Notes: generated from the sequence alone by a model not told the origin. Shown: positions 26,422 through 35,465, counted from the stretch's first letter. The stretch: 64,000 nucleotides of DNA from Anianabacter salinae (GCF_019061145.1 NZ_JAHQZS010000001.1:248001-312000); one strand, 5' to 3'. Program-made: numbers and translations.

Positions 26422-27387
26422 ATGCAGCAAAGTCCAGACCAGATTCGGCAGGCCTATCGGCAGATGCGGTTGATCCGCGAGTTCGAAGAGCGGCTGCATG
26501 TCGAAAGCCCAAAGGGTGAGATCGCGGGCTTCACCCACCTCTATTCCGGGCAGGAGGCCATCGCCGTCGGCGTGTGCGAGAACCTGCGCGACAGCGACTT
26601 CATCATCTCGACCCACAGGGGACACGGCCATTGCCTTGCGCGCGGATGTGATCCCAAGGGAATGATGCACGAGATCTATGGGCGCGCCGATGGCCTTGGT
26701 AAAGGGCGCGGCGGGTCAATGCACATTGCCGATCTCGACAAGGGAATGCTTGGCGCGAACGGCATCGTTGGCGGCGGGCAGCCCATCGCCGTGGGCGCGG
26801 CGGTAGCCTGCAAGGCGCGGGGCGACGGGTCGGTCTCGGTCAGCTTCACTGGCGATGGTGCGTCGAACCAGGGCACGGTGTTCGAAGCCATGAACATGGC
26901 GGTGGTGTTGAAACTGCCCAAGGTGTTCGTGCTGGAGAACAACGGCTACTCGGAACACACCGGAGCCAGCTATGGCATCGGCGGCGACCTCAAGACCCGC
27001 ACGGAAGGATTCGGCATCCCGGTGTGGGAAGCGGATGGATTCGACTACTTCTCTGTATACGAAGCGGCGGCCAAGGCCATCGACCATGCCCGCGCGGGCA
27101 AGGGCCCAAGCGCCATCCTGGCCACCGCGACGCGCTACTTCGGGCATTTCGAGGGCGATCCGCAGAACTACCGCGCCAAGGACGAGGTCAAGACGTTCCG
27201 CGAGACCAAGGACGCGCTCATGCAGATCCGCAAGAAGGTCACGGGCGCAGGTATCTTCACCGAGGAGGAGTTGGACGCCATCGACGACGAGGTTCTGAAG
27301 CTGATCGACGCGAGCGTCGAGAGCGCGCGCAATGGCCCGGTTCCGGGCGCGGACATCATGATGTCCGATGTCTACATCGACTACTGA
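26422..27387 (+). CDS. 2-Oxoacid/acetoin dehydrogenase E1 component, alpha subunit
   Basis: This TPP-dependent enzyme subunit (321 residues) decarboxylates a 2-oxoacid or cleaves acetoin and passes the acyl group to E2. It has the THRGHGHCLARG and GKGRGGSMHI segments of the family and the TPP/Mg motif GDGASNQGTVFEAMNMA...LENN. The overall pattern is closest to acetoin dehydrogenase E1-alpha (AcoA), a group that also includes enzymes for other substrates. The start at 26422 has GGGAGGATAC upstream. It leads the E1-alpha / E1-beta / E2 operon. Confidence 0.92.
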   Translation: MQQSPDQIRQAYRQMRLIREFEERLHVESPKGEIAGFTHLYSGQEAIAVGVCENLRDSDFIISTHRGHGHCLARGCDPKGMMHEIYGRADGLGKGRGGSMHIADLDKGMLGANGIVGGGQPIAVGAAVACKARGDGSVSVSFTGDGASNQGTVFEAMNMAVVLKLPKVFVLENNGYSEHTGASYGIGGDLKTRTEGFGIPVWEADGFDYFSVYEAAAKAIDHARAGKGPSAILATATRYFGHFEGDPQNYRAKDEVKTFRETKDALMQIRKKVTGAGIFTEEELDAIDDEVLKLIDASVESARNGPVPGADIMMSDVYIDY

Positions 27388-27399
27388 GGGAGGCGCGGA

Positions 27400-28413
27400 A
27401 TGGCCGTATTGACGATGCGCGACGCGCTGAACCAGGCGCTGCACGAGGAAATGGAACGCGATCCGCGCGTGATCGTGATGGGCGAGGACGTGGCCGGTGG
27501 CTCGGGCGGAAGCTCGGGCAACATCGAGGCCGCGGGCGGCATCTTTGGCGTGACCAAGGGCCTCAAGACGAAATTCGGCGCCGACCGGGTGATCGACACG
27601 CCGATCTCGGAAAGCGCCATCGTCGGGCTTGCGAACGGCTCGGCCCTGGCCGGGATGCGGCCCGTGGCGGAATTGATGTTCGCGGATTTCGTCGGTGTCT
27701 CGCTCGACCAGATTTTCAACCAGATGGCCAAGTTCCGCTATATGTTCGGCGGTAAGGCCAAGACGCCAGTGGTGCTGCGCATGAGCATGGGCGCTGGCAT
27801 GAACGCCGCCGCCCAACACAGCCAGACGATCTATCCGATGCTGACCGCCGTTCCGGGCCTCAAGGTCGTCGTGCCGTCGAACCCGGCGGATGCGAAAGGC
27901 ATGATGAAGCAGGCGATCCGGGACGACGATCCGGTGATCTTCTTCGAGCACAAGGCGCTTTATTCCAAGAAAGGCGAGGTGCCGGACGGTGAATTTCTTG
28001 TCCCCTTCGGCGAGGCAGACCTTGTGCGCGAAGGCAAGGACGTCACGGTCGTGGCCCTGGCCCGCATGGTGCCCTTCGCGATGAAGGCGGTCGACAAGCT
28101 GGCCGAGGAAGGGATCACCTGCGATCTCATCGACCTGCGCACGACATCGCCGCTGGACGAGGAGACGGTGCTTGAAAGCCTGTCGATGACCGGGCGGCTG
28201 GTCGTCGTGGACGAGTCCAATCCGATGTGTTCCATCGCCTCCGAAATCGCCGGGATCGCCGCGTCGAAGGGCTTTCACAGCCTCCGCGCCCCGGTTCAGA
28301 AAGTGACCGCGCCGCATACGCCGGTGCCCTTCGCCAGGGAACTGGAACGCATGTATGTGCCCAGCCCCGGCGATATCGAAGCCGCGATCCGCCGCGTGAT
28401 GGAAGGAGTGTGA
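27400..28413 (+). CDS. 2-Oxoacid/acetoin dehydrogenase E1 component, beta subunit
   Basis: The 337-residue partner of E1-alpha has the transketolase-type pyrimidine-binding domain: VIVMGEDVAGGSGG near the N-terminus, RVIDTPISESAIVGLANG with the conserved Glu that activates TPP, and a C-terminal transketolase domain (VTVVALARMVPFAMKA, CDLIDLRTTSPLDEETV). It forms the alpha2beta2 E1 heterotetramer. It lies 12 bp after E1-alpha and 1 bp before E2, so the complex is made stoichiometrically. Confidence 0.93.
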   Translation: MAVLTMRDALNQALHEEMERDPRVIVMGEDVAGGSGGSSGNIEAAGGIFGVTKGLKTKFGADRVIDTPISESAIVGLANGSALAGMRPVAELMFADFVGVSLDQIFNQMAKFRYMFGGKAKTPVVLRMSMGAGMNAAAQHSQTIYPMLTAVPGLKVVVPSNPADAKGMMKQAIRDDDPVIFFEHKALYSKKGEVPDGEFLVPFGEADLVREGKDVTVVALARMVPFAMKAVDKLAEEGITCDLIDLRTTSPLDEETVLESLSMTGRLVVVDESNPMCSIASEIAGIAASKGFHSLRAPVQKVTAPHTPVPFARELERMYVPSPGDIEAAIRRVMEGV

Positions 28414-28414
28414 G

Positions 28415-29836
28415 ATGACCGAGATTACACCGATCACACTCCCGAAATGGGGTCTGGAGATGTCCGAAGGGACGGTGACCGGATGGCACCTGAACGAGGG
28501 CGATAAAGCCGAGAAGGGCGCAGAACTTGTCGATATCGAGACCGACAAGATCGTCAACGCCGTCGAACTGGATCAGGGCGGCACGCTGCGGCGCATTCTG
28601 GTGCCGGCGGGCGAAACGGTTGCGGTCGGCACGCTGATCGCCGTCATGGCGGATGCGTCGGTGGACGATGCCGCGATCGAAGGCTTCATCAGCGATTACA
28701 AGCCGGTGGACGCGTCGTTCGATCCCGCGGACGAGGAAAAGGCCGAGGCGCCCGCGAGGGACGAACCCGCGGCCGCGCCTGCGAAAGCCGTCAAGGCCAC
28801 GCCGCTTGCCAAGCGGGCCGCGCAGTCGAGCGGTGTCGATATCGGATCGGTGCAGGGCACGGGCCGGGGCGGCAAGGTGATGAAGGATGACGTGGCCCGC
28901 GCTTCGGGCAAGGCGCCTGAACGCAGCCCCGACGAGATCCGGGCCGAGAACGCCTCGGTCCATGCCAGCCCGATCGCGCGCAAGTTCGCCAATGAAGTTG
29001 GCGTCGGTCTTGCGGGGGTGACTGGCACAGGGCGAAAGGGCCGTGTGTCGCTGGGGGATGTGCAGGATGCCGCCATCGCCGCAGGGCTTTGGACCCGGCC
29101 CGCACCGGCTGCGCGTGGGGCGCTCGCGCCGTCCGCTGGCCCTGGGCGGGCCGGGGCCGAACAGCCGTTCACCGGGATGCGCAAATCCATTGCGAGGGCG
29201 CTGACCCACTCCAAGCAGACGGTCCCGCATTTCTACACGACCATGGACATCGAGATCGATGCGCTGACGGACCTGCGCCGCAGCCTGAACGGCGCGGCCG
29301 AGGACGATGATCCGAAGGTTTCGGTCAACGACCTGCTGCTCAAGGCCTGCGGACTGGCCCTGATGAAGCATCCGGACGTGAATGTGCACGTTACCGAGAC
29401 CGGGATCACGCCGTACGATCAGGCCGATATCGCCATGGCCGTGGCGATAGAGGGCGGGCTTGTCACGCCCGTCGTGCGCAATGTCGCCAGCCGAGGATTG
29501 CGCGACATTGCGGCAGAGGCAAAGGACCTGGCCACGCGCGCACGAGACCGCAGCCTGACGGCAGAGGATCTGAGCGGCGGCACCTTTACCCTGTCCAATC
29601 TCGGCATGTTCGGGGTCCGCGCGTTCGACGCGATCGTCAATCCGCCACAGGCCGCGATCCTTGCCGTGGGCGGCCCCCGCCGCGAAGCGCGCGAGACAGA
29701 CGGCGGTGTCGGGTTCGTCAGCGTCCTGTCGGTCACGTTGTCATCGGACCACCGGGCCGTCGATGGAGCGTTGGCCGCACAATTTCTGTCGACGCTCAAG
29801 GAATTGGTCGAAGCGCCGCTCAAACTCGTCTCCTAG
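28415..29836 (+). CDS. Dihydrolipoamide acyltransferase (E2) with two subunit-binding domains
   Basis: This 473-residue E2 core has an N-terminal lipoyl domain with the lipoylated lysine in ETDKIVN (Lys45), two successive peripheral-subunit-binding domains (about 127-163, ATPLAKRAA...GTGRGGKV; and about 183-220, ASPIARKFA...GTGRKGRV), and the CATRAD catalytic domain ending with SSDHRAVDG (His446, Asp450). Most E2 proteins have one such binding domain. It transfers the acyl group to CoA. E3 is supplied by the lpdA-like gene at 37680-39107. A strong terminator follows. Confidence 0.93.
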   Translation: MTEITPITLPKWGLEMSEGTVTGWHLNEGDKAEKGAELVDIETDKIVNAVELDQGGTLRRILVPAGETVAVGTLIAVMADASVDDAAIEGFISDYKPVDASFDPADEEKAEAPARDEPAAAPAKAVKATPLAKRAAQSSGVDIGSVQGTGRGGKVMKDDVARASGKAPERSPDEIRAENASVHASPIARKFANEVGVGLAGVTGTGRKGRVSLGDVQDAAIAAGLWTRPAPAARGALAPSAGPGRAGAEQPFTGMRKSIARALTHSKQTVPHFYTTMDIEIDALTDLRRSLNGAAEDDDPKVSVNDLLLKACGLALMKHPDVNVHVTETGITPYDQADIAMAVAIEGGLVTPVVRNVASRGLRDIAAEAKDLATRARDRSLTAEDLSGGTFTLSNLGMFGVRAFDAIVNPPQAAILAVGGPRREARETDGGVGFVSVLSVTLSSDHRAVDGALAAQFLSTLKELVEAPLKLVS

Positions 29837-29850
29837 GCGCTCGCGATCAA

Positions 29851-29886
29851 GGAAAGCCGCCGGACTCTCCTCCCCGGCGGCTTTCC
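29851..29886. terminator. Bidirectional terminator between E2 and the GntR gene
   Basis: GGAAAGCCGCCGG (29851-29863) and CCGGCGGCTTTCC (29874-29886) make a 13-bp perfect stem with A/T tails on both sides. It separates two convergent genes and can serve both. Confidence 0.85.
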
Positions 29887-29905
29887 CAATTCTGGCATTG
29901 TGGAT

Positions 29906-30592
29906 TCAGCCCGCCGATCTCAACTTGCCGGCGTCCCGATCCCCGAGTGCGATGTATTCGGCAAGAACGTCACCCTGCACGTTCGTGTGCTTGCGGAACA
30001 GGTCTGCGGCCTTCTCATATTCACCGGCGCAGATCGCCTCCATGATGAATTCATGGTCACGCAAGTTGTTCTCGGAGCGGCCCGGATAGGACAACTGGAA
30101 CCGCCGGTAGGGCACCAGCTTGATCCCCAGGCGATTGGTCGTCTCGATCAGCTCGTGATTGTGGGTTCCTTCGATCACCATCAGGTGAAACTTGCGGCTG
30201 AGGTGATAGTATTCGTCGTGCTTGTCGGCCTGGTAGGCGGCTTCCGATGCCTCGTGCAGCTTGCGCAGGGCGCTGCGTTCCTTGGGCGTCATGCGCCGGG
30301 CCGCGAATTTCGCGCAAATGCCTTCGAGTTCGGACATGACCTCGAACAGACGGATCATGTCCGACAAGTCGATTTGGGCGACGATGGCGCCTTGGCGCGG
30401 GCGCTTTTCTACCAGGCCGGACTGGATGAGTTGCAGCATTGCTTCGCGAACGGGAGTCCGTGAAACCGAAAACCGTCGAGCCAAGGCTTCTTCGTCAAGC
30501 GACGCTCCTGGAGCCAGCCGTCCCGTAAAGATGTCGTCTTCCAGGGCAAGTCGAACCGTTTGCGCGTGAGTCACGCCCGAAGTTTTGGCCAT
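29906..30592 (-). CDS. GntR-family transcriptional regulator (FCD/FadR subgroup)
   Basis: The 228-residue regulator has an N-terminal winged helix (DIFTGRLAPGASLDEEALARRFSV, then SRTPVREAMLQL as the recognition helix) and an all-helical FCD ligand-binding domain from about residue 85, with His residues in FHLMVIEGTHN, DHEFIMEA and FRKHTN placed as the metal/ligand-binding set. FCD regulators usually repress catabolic genes until an organic-acid or acyl-CoA ligand binds. It is the only regulator seen in the island, is divergent from the VOC gene, and GTATAC-type sites lie in that shared promoter and in other island promoters. Confidence 0.92.
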   Translation of the reverse strand: MAKTSGVTHAQTVRLALEDDIFTGRLAPGASLDEEALARRFSVSRTPVREAMLQLIQSGLVEKRPRQGAIVAQIDLSDMIRLFEVMSELEGICAKFAARRMTPKERSALRKLHEASEAAYQADKHDEYYHLSRKFHLMVIEGTHNHELIETTNRLGIKLVPYRRFQLSYPGRSENNLRDHEFIMEAICAGEYEKAADLFRKHTNVQGDVLAEYIALGDRDAGKLRSAG

Positions 30593-30767
30593 TGGCGATC
30601 AGCCCTTTCCGCAGTGATCTGATTTTCATCTGTGTTTTTTATCATAACATTGCGAATACGCGTTGATCCAGAACTATGCGCTGCTTGCGGCCGGTTTCGT
30701 GTGTGACCCGGCCAGATGTTGCACGCCCGATGCAGAGCCCTCCAAGACCCGACCTTCAAATCAGGGG

Positions 30768-30803
30768 TTTTTGTATGCAGAAAAAGCTGCAAGAGTATAC
30801 GAA
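30768..30803. promoter_or_regulatory. Two GTATRC sites in the GntR/VOC divergent promoter
   Basis: TTTTTGTATGCAGAAAAAG and GAGTATACGAA lie 15-50 bp upstream of the VOC gene. The first is flanked by T5 and A5 runs, giving dyad character, and closely matches the site at 44861-44876. They are candidates for autoregulation by the adjacent GntR protein. Confidence 0.5.
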
Positions 30804-30818
30804 ACTGAGGGTGAGAAT

Positions 30819-31361
30819 ATGGCCAACATCTTTGGCGACACCCGGCAGATCGCCTATGTGAGCGCGGATCTCGATGGTGCGCTCGGCCATCTTGCCGGGA
30901 GACTCGGGGTCGGACCGTGGTTCGTCAAGCGCGACTTCGAAGTGCCCGATTGCCACATCGACGGAGTGGCCACGCAGGTGGTTGTTGATGCCGCACTGGC
31001 CTATAGCGGCGGCCTGCAGCTTGAAGTGATCGTGCAGAAAAGCGCGGCTCCTACGCTCTACTCGCGCTTTCTGGAACGCTTCGGCGACGTACTGGTGCCG
31101 CACAGCACGTCGTCCTGGGTCTCGGACGTCGATGCGGTGGCTGCCCGGGCGCAGGCCTGCGGGTTCCGGCAGGTCTTTGACGCCTGTACCGGATTGGGCC
31201 GTATCGCCTATTTCGAACACCCGGACCGACCGCACTTCGCCCATGAGGTGACGGAGTACACGCCGGCCCGCCAATCCATTTTTCGCCAGATCCAGAAGGC
31301 CGCGGCCGACTGGGATGGCAATGTGCCGATCCGCGAGGACTGGCCGATCCCCGATGTCTGA
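30819..31361 (+). CDS. VOC (glyoxalase/bleomycin-resistance fold) protein (a)
   Basis: This 180-residue VOC-superfamily protein has TRQIAYVSADLDGALGHLAG at the first beta-alpha module, LQLEVIVQ and STSSWVSDVDAVAA in the second, and ends RIAYFEHPDRPHFAHEVTE with possible metal-binding His and Glu. The fold covers extradiol dioxygenases, epimerases and isomerases. A diverged paralogue is at 49697-50221 with a shared WDG(N/Q)xP tail. It is first in a two-gene unit with the next SDR (10 bp apart). The start at 30819 has GAGGGTGAG upstream. Exact reaction unknown. Confidence 0.8.
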   Translation: MANIFGDTRQIAYVSADLDGALGHLAGRLGVGPWFVKRDFEVPDCHIDGVATQVVVDAALAYSGGLQLEVIVQKSAAPTLYSRFLERFGDVLVPHSTSSWVSDVDAVAARAQACGFRQVFDACTGLGRIAYFEHPDRPHFAHEVTEYTPARQSIFRQIQKAAADWDGNVPIREDWPIPDV

Positions 31362-31371
31362 GGAGGACACG

Positions 31372-32175
31372 ATGACCGGAAGACTGCAGGACAAACGTGC
31401 GATCATTCTGGGGGCCGCAGCCGCCGGGAACCTTGGCCAGGTCACCGCCCGCCAGTTCGCTGCCGAGGGCGTGAAGGTGCTGGTGGCAGGGCGCCACGAG
31501 GAGCCGCTCAAGGCCTTGGCCAAGGACATCGGCGGGGCGTGGGCGATCTGCGATATCACCGACGAGGCGCAACTGGCTGCAATGGTCGGGCGCTGCGTCG
31601 ATGCGTTCGGCGGCGTCGATCTGGCGGTGAACTGCACCGGCTGGGGGCTGCTCACGCCGTTCCTCGACAACACGCGGGCAGAGCTTGAGAAGATGGCGGC
31701 GCTTCAGTTCACCGGGCCGTTCCAGTTCTTTCAGGCCGTGCTGCGCGAGATGGCCGACGGGGGCGCGGTGGTGCAGGTGTCCTCGGCCACCGCCAAGATC
31801 ATGATGGACGACCACGCGGCCTACATGGGAACCAAGGCTGGCATGGATCACGTCATCCGCTGCATTGCCAACGAGTTCGGGGCGCGCGGCATCCGGGCCA
31901 ACAGCGTCGCGCCCGGTTTCACCGCGTCACCGATGACCGAACGGGCGGCAAGGAACCCGGCGGTCGTGGGGGCCTTTGAAAAGGAATACCCGCTGGGCCG
32001 GGTCGGCACGCTGCAAGACACCGCCGAGGCGATCACTTGGCTGTGCTCGGACGGCTGTTTCATCACCGGCGAGGTGTTGCAGGTGAACGGCGGCGTGACG
32101 CTTCGGCGTAACCCGACGAACGCCGAGATCGTGGCGGCGGCCAAGGCTACGAAGGCGGCGCGAACGGCGGAGTGA
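31372..32175 (+). CDS. SDR-family oxidoreductase (b)
   Basis: The 267-residue short-chain dehydrogenase has a variant cofactor motif GAAAAGNLGQ (residues 13-22) instead of TGxxxGIG, CTGWG at the NNAG position, SSAT for the catalytic Ser and YMGTK for the Tyr-Lys pair; the C-terminal FITGEVLQVNGG is standard. A good GGAGGACAC precedes the ATG at 31372. It follows the VOC gene by 10 bp and is convergent with the acyl-CoA synthetase gene. Confidence 0.9.
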   Translation: MTGRLQDKRAIILGAAAAGNLGQVTARQFAAEGVKVLVAGRHEEPLKALAKDIGGAWAICDITDEAQLAAMVGRCVDAFGGVDLAVNCTGWGLLTPFLDNTRAELEKMAALQFTGPFQFFQAVLREMADGGAVVQVSSATAKIMMDDHAAYMGTKAGMDHVIRCIANEFGARGIRANSVAPGFTASPMTERAARNPAVVGAFEKEYPLGRVGTLQDTAEAITWLCSDGCFITGEVLQVNGGVTLRRNPTNAEIVAAAKATKAARTAE

Positions 32176-32185
32176 CCTTGGCGGG

Positions 32186-33859
32186 TCAGGACGCGCGGGC
32201 GACGGTCTTCGGGTCGATCTTGTCCGCCCGCGCGAAGTCACGCGAAAGCTTGAATTTCTGGATCTTCGTCGTCGACATGGGCCAGCTTTCGACGATCCGC
32301 ACATAGCGCGGGATCTTGTAGCTGGCGATATGATCGATGCAGTAGGCGACGATCTCTTCGCCGCTCAGGGCAGAGCCGGGCACAAGTTCCACATAGGCCG
32401 CAGCCACCTCGAACAGGTGGTCATCCTCGACCCCGATCACCTGCGCGATCTGGATGTCGGGATGTGAGCACAGATAGGTCTCGATCTCCAAGGCGGCGAC
32501 ATTCTCGCCCCCGATCTTGAGCATGTCCTTGAGGCGCCCGTCATAGACGATGTGCCCGTCGATTGAGACATAGCCCATGTCGCCGGTGCGCAGCCATTTG
32601 CCATCATCGACCAGCGTCTCGGCGGTCTTCTTGGCGTCCTTGTAGTATCCGTCGAAGAGGCAGAACCCACCGATCCAGATTTCGCCCCGCTCGCCCGGGG
32701 CGACATCCTTGCCGGTCGCCGGATCGACTGCCTTGGCCTTGACCCCGTCGAACACGCGCCCCGAGACACGCGTGGCATCCTTGGGCGTGTCGCGCGGGTC
32801 GGTGTAGCAGCACACCCCCGTCGCCTCTGTCAGGCCGTAGGCGTTGACGTATTGCGCGGACGGGAAGGCGCGGGTGTACTTCTCCATAAGGTCGGCAGGT
32901 CCGACCGTGTGCAGATAGCGCAGGGCCGACAGGTCGCGCGTTCGGAAGTCGGGGTGCTGGATCACCTGGTTCACCAGCGTCGGGAAGGACAGGTAGCCGA
33001 AACTCACGCGCTCGGCCTCCATCTGTTCCAGTGTCCGACCCGCGTCGAAATGCGCCGTGCAGATCTGGGTCGCCCCCGAGGCGCGGCAGGCGGCCATCGG
33101 CAGCATCGTGGACATGTGGAAGAACGGCAGCGGGTTCATGACGCTGTCCGCAGCGGTCAACTCGAACCGCTCGGCAAAGCTTTGCCCGATCATCGACAGG
33201 GTGCGGTGCGTCAGCATGCAGGCCTTGGGATGCGCCGTCGTGCCCGAGGAATACATCATCAGGGCGTGGTCATCCGGCGATGTGCTGGCCATCAGGGCGT
33301 CGATCCGGGCCTCGGGCACGGCATCGGCGCCTTGCAGGAACGTCTCGCGCGTCGGCCATGCCTTTTCGCGCGCGTCGGATAGGTTGTAGACCGCGCGCAG
33401 GCGCGGCGCCTCTTCCAGGTCGAGCGGTCCGCCGTTCCAGATGTCGAGGTCGGGAAAGATCCGCGTCAGCATCGTGCGGAAATCCATGTGCGGCAGGGCA
33501 TGGCCACCGATGAGCAACACGTCCATGTCGGAATGGTGGACCGCGTAGGCAAGATCGCCGTCCTTGAACCGCGCGTTGATGGTCAGGGTGACAGCCCCGA
33601 CCATGCCTGCGGCGTAGAACAGGCGGACATAGTCCATGCAGTTGGGCATCAGGACGCCGACATGGGCACCGGGGGCGACCCCTGCACCCCGTAGCGCCCG
33701 CGCCCAGTGCCTGGCTTCGGCATAGAGCTCGGACCATGTCAGGCGCTCGTCATCAACGATGATCGCGGTGGTGTCAGGCCACTCCCGCGCGGCCTTGGCC
33801 AGCATCGTGGCTGCTGTTGCGTTCCCCGCTGCCAGAACGGTGTCGCTTGCGTCTTTCAT
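32186..33859 (-). CDS. Acyl-CoA synthetase (AMP-binding) (a)
   Basis: This 557-residue ligase activates a carboxylic acid to its CoA thioester through an acyl-AMP. All core motifs are present: P-loop MMYSSGTTAHPK (from about residue 213), NAYGLTEATG, the hinge TGDMGYVSIDGHIVYDGRLKDMLK, and the C-terminal catalytic Lys in TKIQKFKL. It is closely related to the ligase at 50691-52340, including the IQKFKL end. It is last in the minus operon SDR / ThuA / ligase, 22 bp after the ThuA gene. Substrate unknown. Confidence 0.92.
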   Translation of the reverse strand: MKDASDTVLAAGNATAATMLAKAAREWPDTTAIIVDDERLTWSELYAEARHWARALRGAGVAPGAHVGVLMPNCMDYVRLFYAAGMVGAVTLTINARFKDGDLAYAVHHSDMDVLLIGGHALPHMDFRTMLTRIFPDLDIWNGGPLDLEEAPRLRAVYNLSDAREKAWPTRETFLQGADAVPEARIDALMASTSPDDHALMMYSSGTTAHPKACMLTHRTLSMIGQSFAERFELTAADSVMNPLPFFHMSTMLPMAACRASGATQICTAHFDAGRTLEQMEAERVSFGYLSFPTLVNQVIQHPDFRTRDLSALRYLHTVGPADLMEKYTRAFPSAQYVNAYGLTEATGVCCYTDPRDTPKDATRVSGRVFDGVKAKAVDPATGKDVAPGERGEIWIGGFCLFDGYYKDAKKTAETLVDDGKWLRTGDMGYVSIDGHIVYDGRLKDMLKIGGENVAALEIETYLCSHPDIQIAQVIGVEDDHLFEVAAAYVELVPGSALSGEEIVAYCIDHIASYKIPRYVRIVESWPMSTTKIQKFKLSRDFARADKIDPKTVARAS

Positions 33860-33881
33860 CGTGCCTCCTCGCGCGCGGGCG

Positions 33882-34697
33882 TCAGCGGGCCTTGGCCCAC
33901 TGTGCCGCGTCTTCGCTGGTCACCCAGTCGATCGCGTTGCGCAGCAGCTTGCGGAAATTCTCGTTGCCGTAGGTTCCGGCATCGTTGCCGCACAGGATCG
34001 TCACGGTGGGCGAATTGCCCGCCGCCCGAGCCCATGCGATCAGATTGGTGCCGGGGCCGTGGTCCCAGCCATCCCGCGTCCACATCCGCGCTTCCAGCGC
34101 GTTGGCGGCGGAATAGAAATTCGCCTGCTCGAAGGCGTAGTCGGCGCGCAGCAGCGGAACGATGTCGTCCTCGAGCATGTCCATCAGATACAGCTCGTCG
34201 GTCAGCGTGAAGCTGCCCAGACCTTGCGTCACCGGATGGTCGCCCTCGGGCGTCAGGGTGAAGTCCACCGGGAACAGGTAGCCGCTGTCGGGATACGCGC
34301 GCCCCTTGTAGCGCCCCGGCTGGTAGAAGAACCGGGTGCCGATCGCTTCTGCATAGTCGTCCCACAGGGGCCAGCCCGCGACCGCGTGGTGCAGGAACAC
34401 CATCGGCTTGCCCGCGTTCAGAAGGCCCCGGAACCCGGTCTTGAACGTCTCGGACGGCTCGATCAGGTTCGGCGCTTTGGGCGTTTTGAACTGAAGCCCC
34501 GGCACGTCGTAGAACAAGAGCGCATCGAAGTCCGACGCGCCCTCTGGTGACATGAGCGCCGCCGTGGCGGGCTGCTCCACATGGGTCCAGGTCATCCCGC
34601 GCATGTCGTCGAACATGCCGAAAAAGGCCGGCTTGTCGAAAGGGTGCCCCTTGGTTGAAACCAGCAGGTTCAGAGGCGCGTCATAGCGGATGACCAT
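33882..34697 (-). CDS. ThuA-like protein (b)
   Basis: The 271-residue protein belongs to the same flavodoxin-like ThuA fold as 23182-23931: NLLVSTKGHPFDKPAFF at the start, FDALLFYDVPG, KPMVFLHHAVAGWPLWDDYAEAIG, and VTILCGNDAGTYGNENFRKLLRNAIDWV at the end. It lies 6 bp after the SDR gene and 22 bp before the ligase gene. No catalytic residues can be assigned; its repeated pairing with SDRs implies a common substrate class. Confidence 0.78.
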   Translation of the reverse strand: MVIRYDAPLNLLVSTKGHPFDKPAFFGMFDDMRGMTWTHVEQPATAALMSPEGASDFDALLFYDVPGLQFKTPKAPNLIEPSETFKTGFRGLLNAGKPMVFLHHAVAGWPLWDDYAEAIGTRFFYQPGRYKGRAYPDSGYLFPVDFTLTPEGDHPVTQGLGSFTLTDELYLMDMLEDDIVPLLRADYAFEQANFYSAANALEARMWTRDGWDHGPGTNLIAWARAAGNSPTVTILCGNDAGTYGNENFRKLLRNAIDWVTSEDAAQWAKAR

Positions 34698-34703
34698 GTC
34701 CGG

Positions 34704-35465
34704 TCAGAACTGCACGCGCTTGGTAAAGCCGCCGTCCACGATCAGGTTCGTCCCCGTCACCCAGCTTGCCGCGTCGGAGGCGAGGAAGGCGATGCACTTG
34801 GCAACTTCGTCAGCCTCGCCCATGCGCCCGTCGGGCTGCTGCGCGAGGATCGAGTTGAAGAACGCCTCGTCCGACTGGCGGATCTGGTCCCAGCTGCCGC
34901 CCTCGATCAGGATCGGCCCTGGCGAGACAACGTTGAACCGGATGCCGCGCTTGCCGTGAAACTGGCTCATCTGCTTGGCATAGGTGATCAGCGACGCCTT
35001 GATCGAGTTGTAGGGCATCGGGGCGATGAAGGTCTCGACCGCAGCCGTTGTCGAGATGAACACGACAGACGCGTTGCCCGAAGCCTTCATGTAGGGGAAC
35101 AGCGCGTCGAAGCCGCGCACGCAGCCCATGAGGTCGATCTCGAACGCCTTGTACCAGCTCTTTTCACCCTCCATGCCGCCCCCAGCAGAAACGCCTGGCA
35201 CGAAGATGTCGCAGCCGCCCAGTTCCTCGGCGGCGTCCTTGAGCCACTGCTGGTAGCCTTCGACCTCTTTCACGTTGGCCGTGCCGCCAATGACCTTGAC
35301 GCCGTTGCCTTCCAACTCGCCAACGGTCCGCTTCACGTCGTCCTCGGAGCGTGCGCAGAAGGCGATGTCGCAGCCTTCGGCGACGAGAATGTCCAGAAGC
35401 GCCCGGCAAATGCCCTTGGTGCCCCCGGTGACGATTGCCTTCTTACCTTTCAGGCCAAGATCCAT
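34704..35465 (-). CDS. SDR-family oxidoreductase (c), paralogue of SDR (a)
   Basis: The 253-residue protein has the same length, first ten residues and VQF ending as the SDR at 20667-21428 and the same unusual SAGGG motif. Catalytic YNSIK is present. The cofactor loop reads TGGTKGIC, with Cys20 replacing the third glycine of TGxxxGxG, which may change cofactor affinity. GGGAGGAACAGGC precedes the start. It is the first gene of the minus operon with ThuA (b) and ligase (a), divergent from the thiolase operon. Confidence 0.9.
   Translation of the reverse strand: MDLGLKGKKAIVTGGTKGICRALLDILVAEGCDIAFCARSEDDVKRTVGELEGNGVKVIGGTANVKEVEGYQQWLKDAAEELGGCDIFVPGVSAGGGMEGEKSWYKAFEIDLMGCVRGFDALFPYMKASGNASVVFISTTAAVETFIAPMPYNSIKASLITYAKQMSQFHGKRGIRFNVVSPGPILIEGGSWDQIRQSDEAFFNSILAQQPDGRMGEADEVAKCIAFLASDAASWVTGTNLIVDGGFTKRVQF

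Noticed and set aside
26422-29836. Calling the E1/E2 operon an acetoin degradation locus
   Set aside because: The sequences are AcoABC-like, but acetoin-specific neighbours are missing and the context is CoA-ester catabolism.
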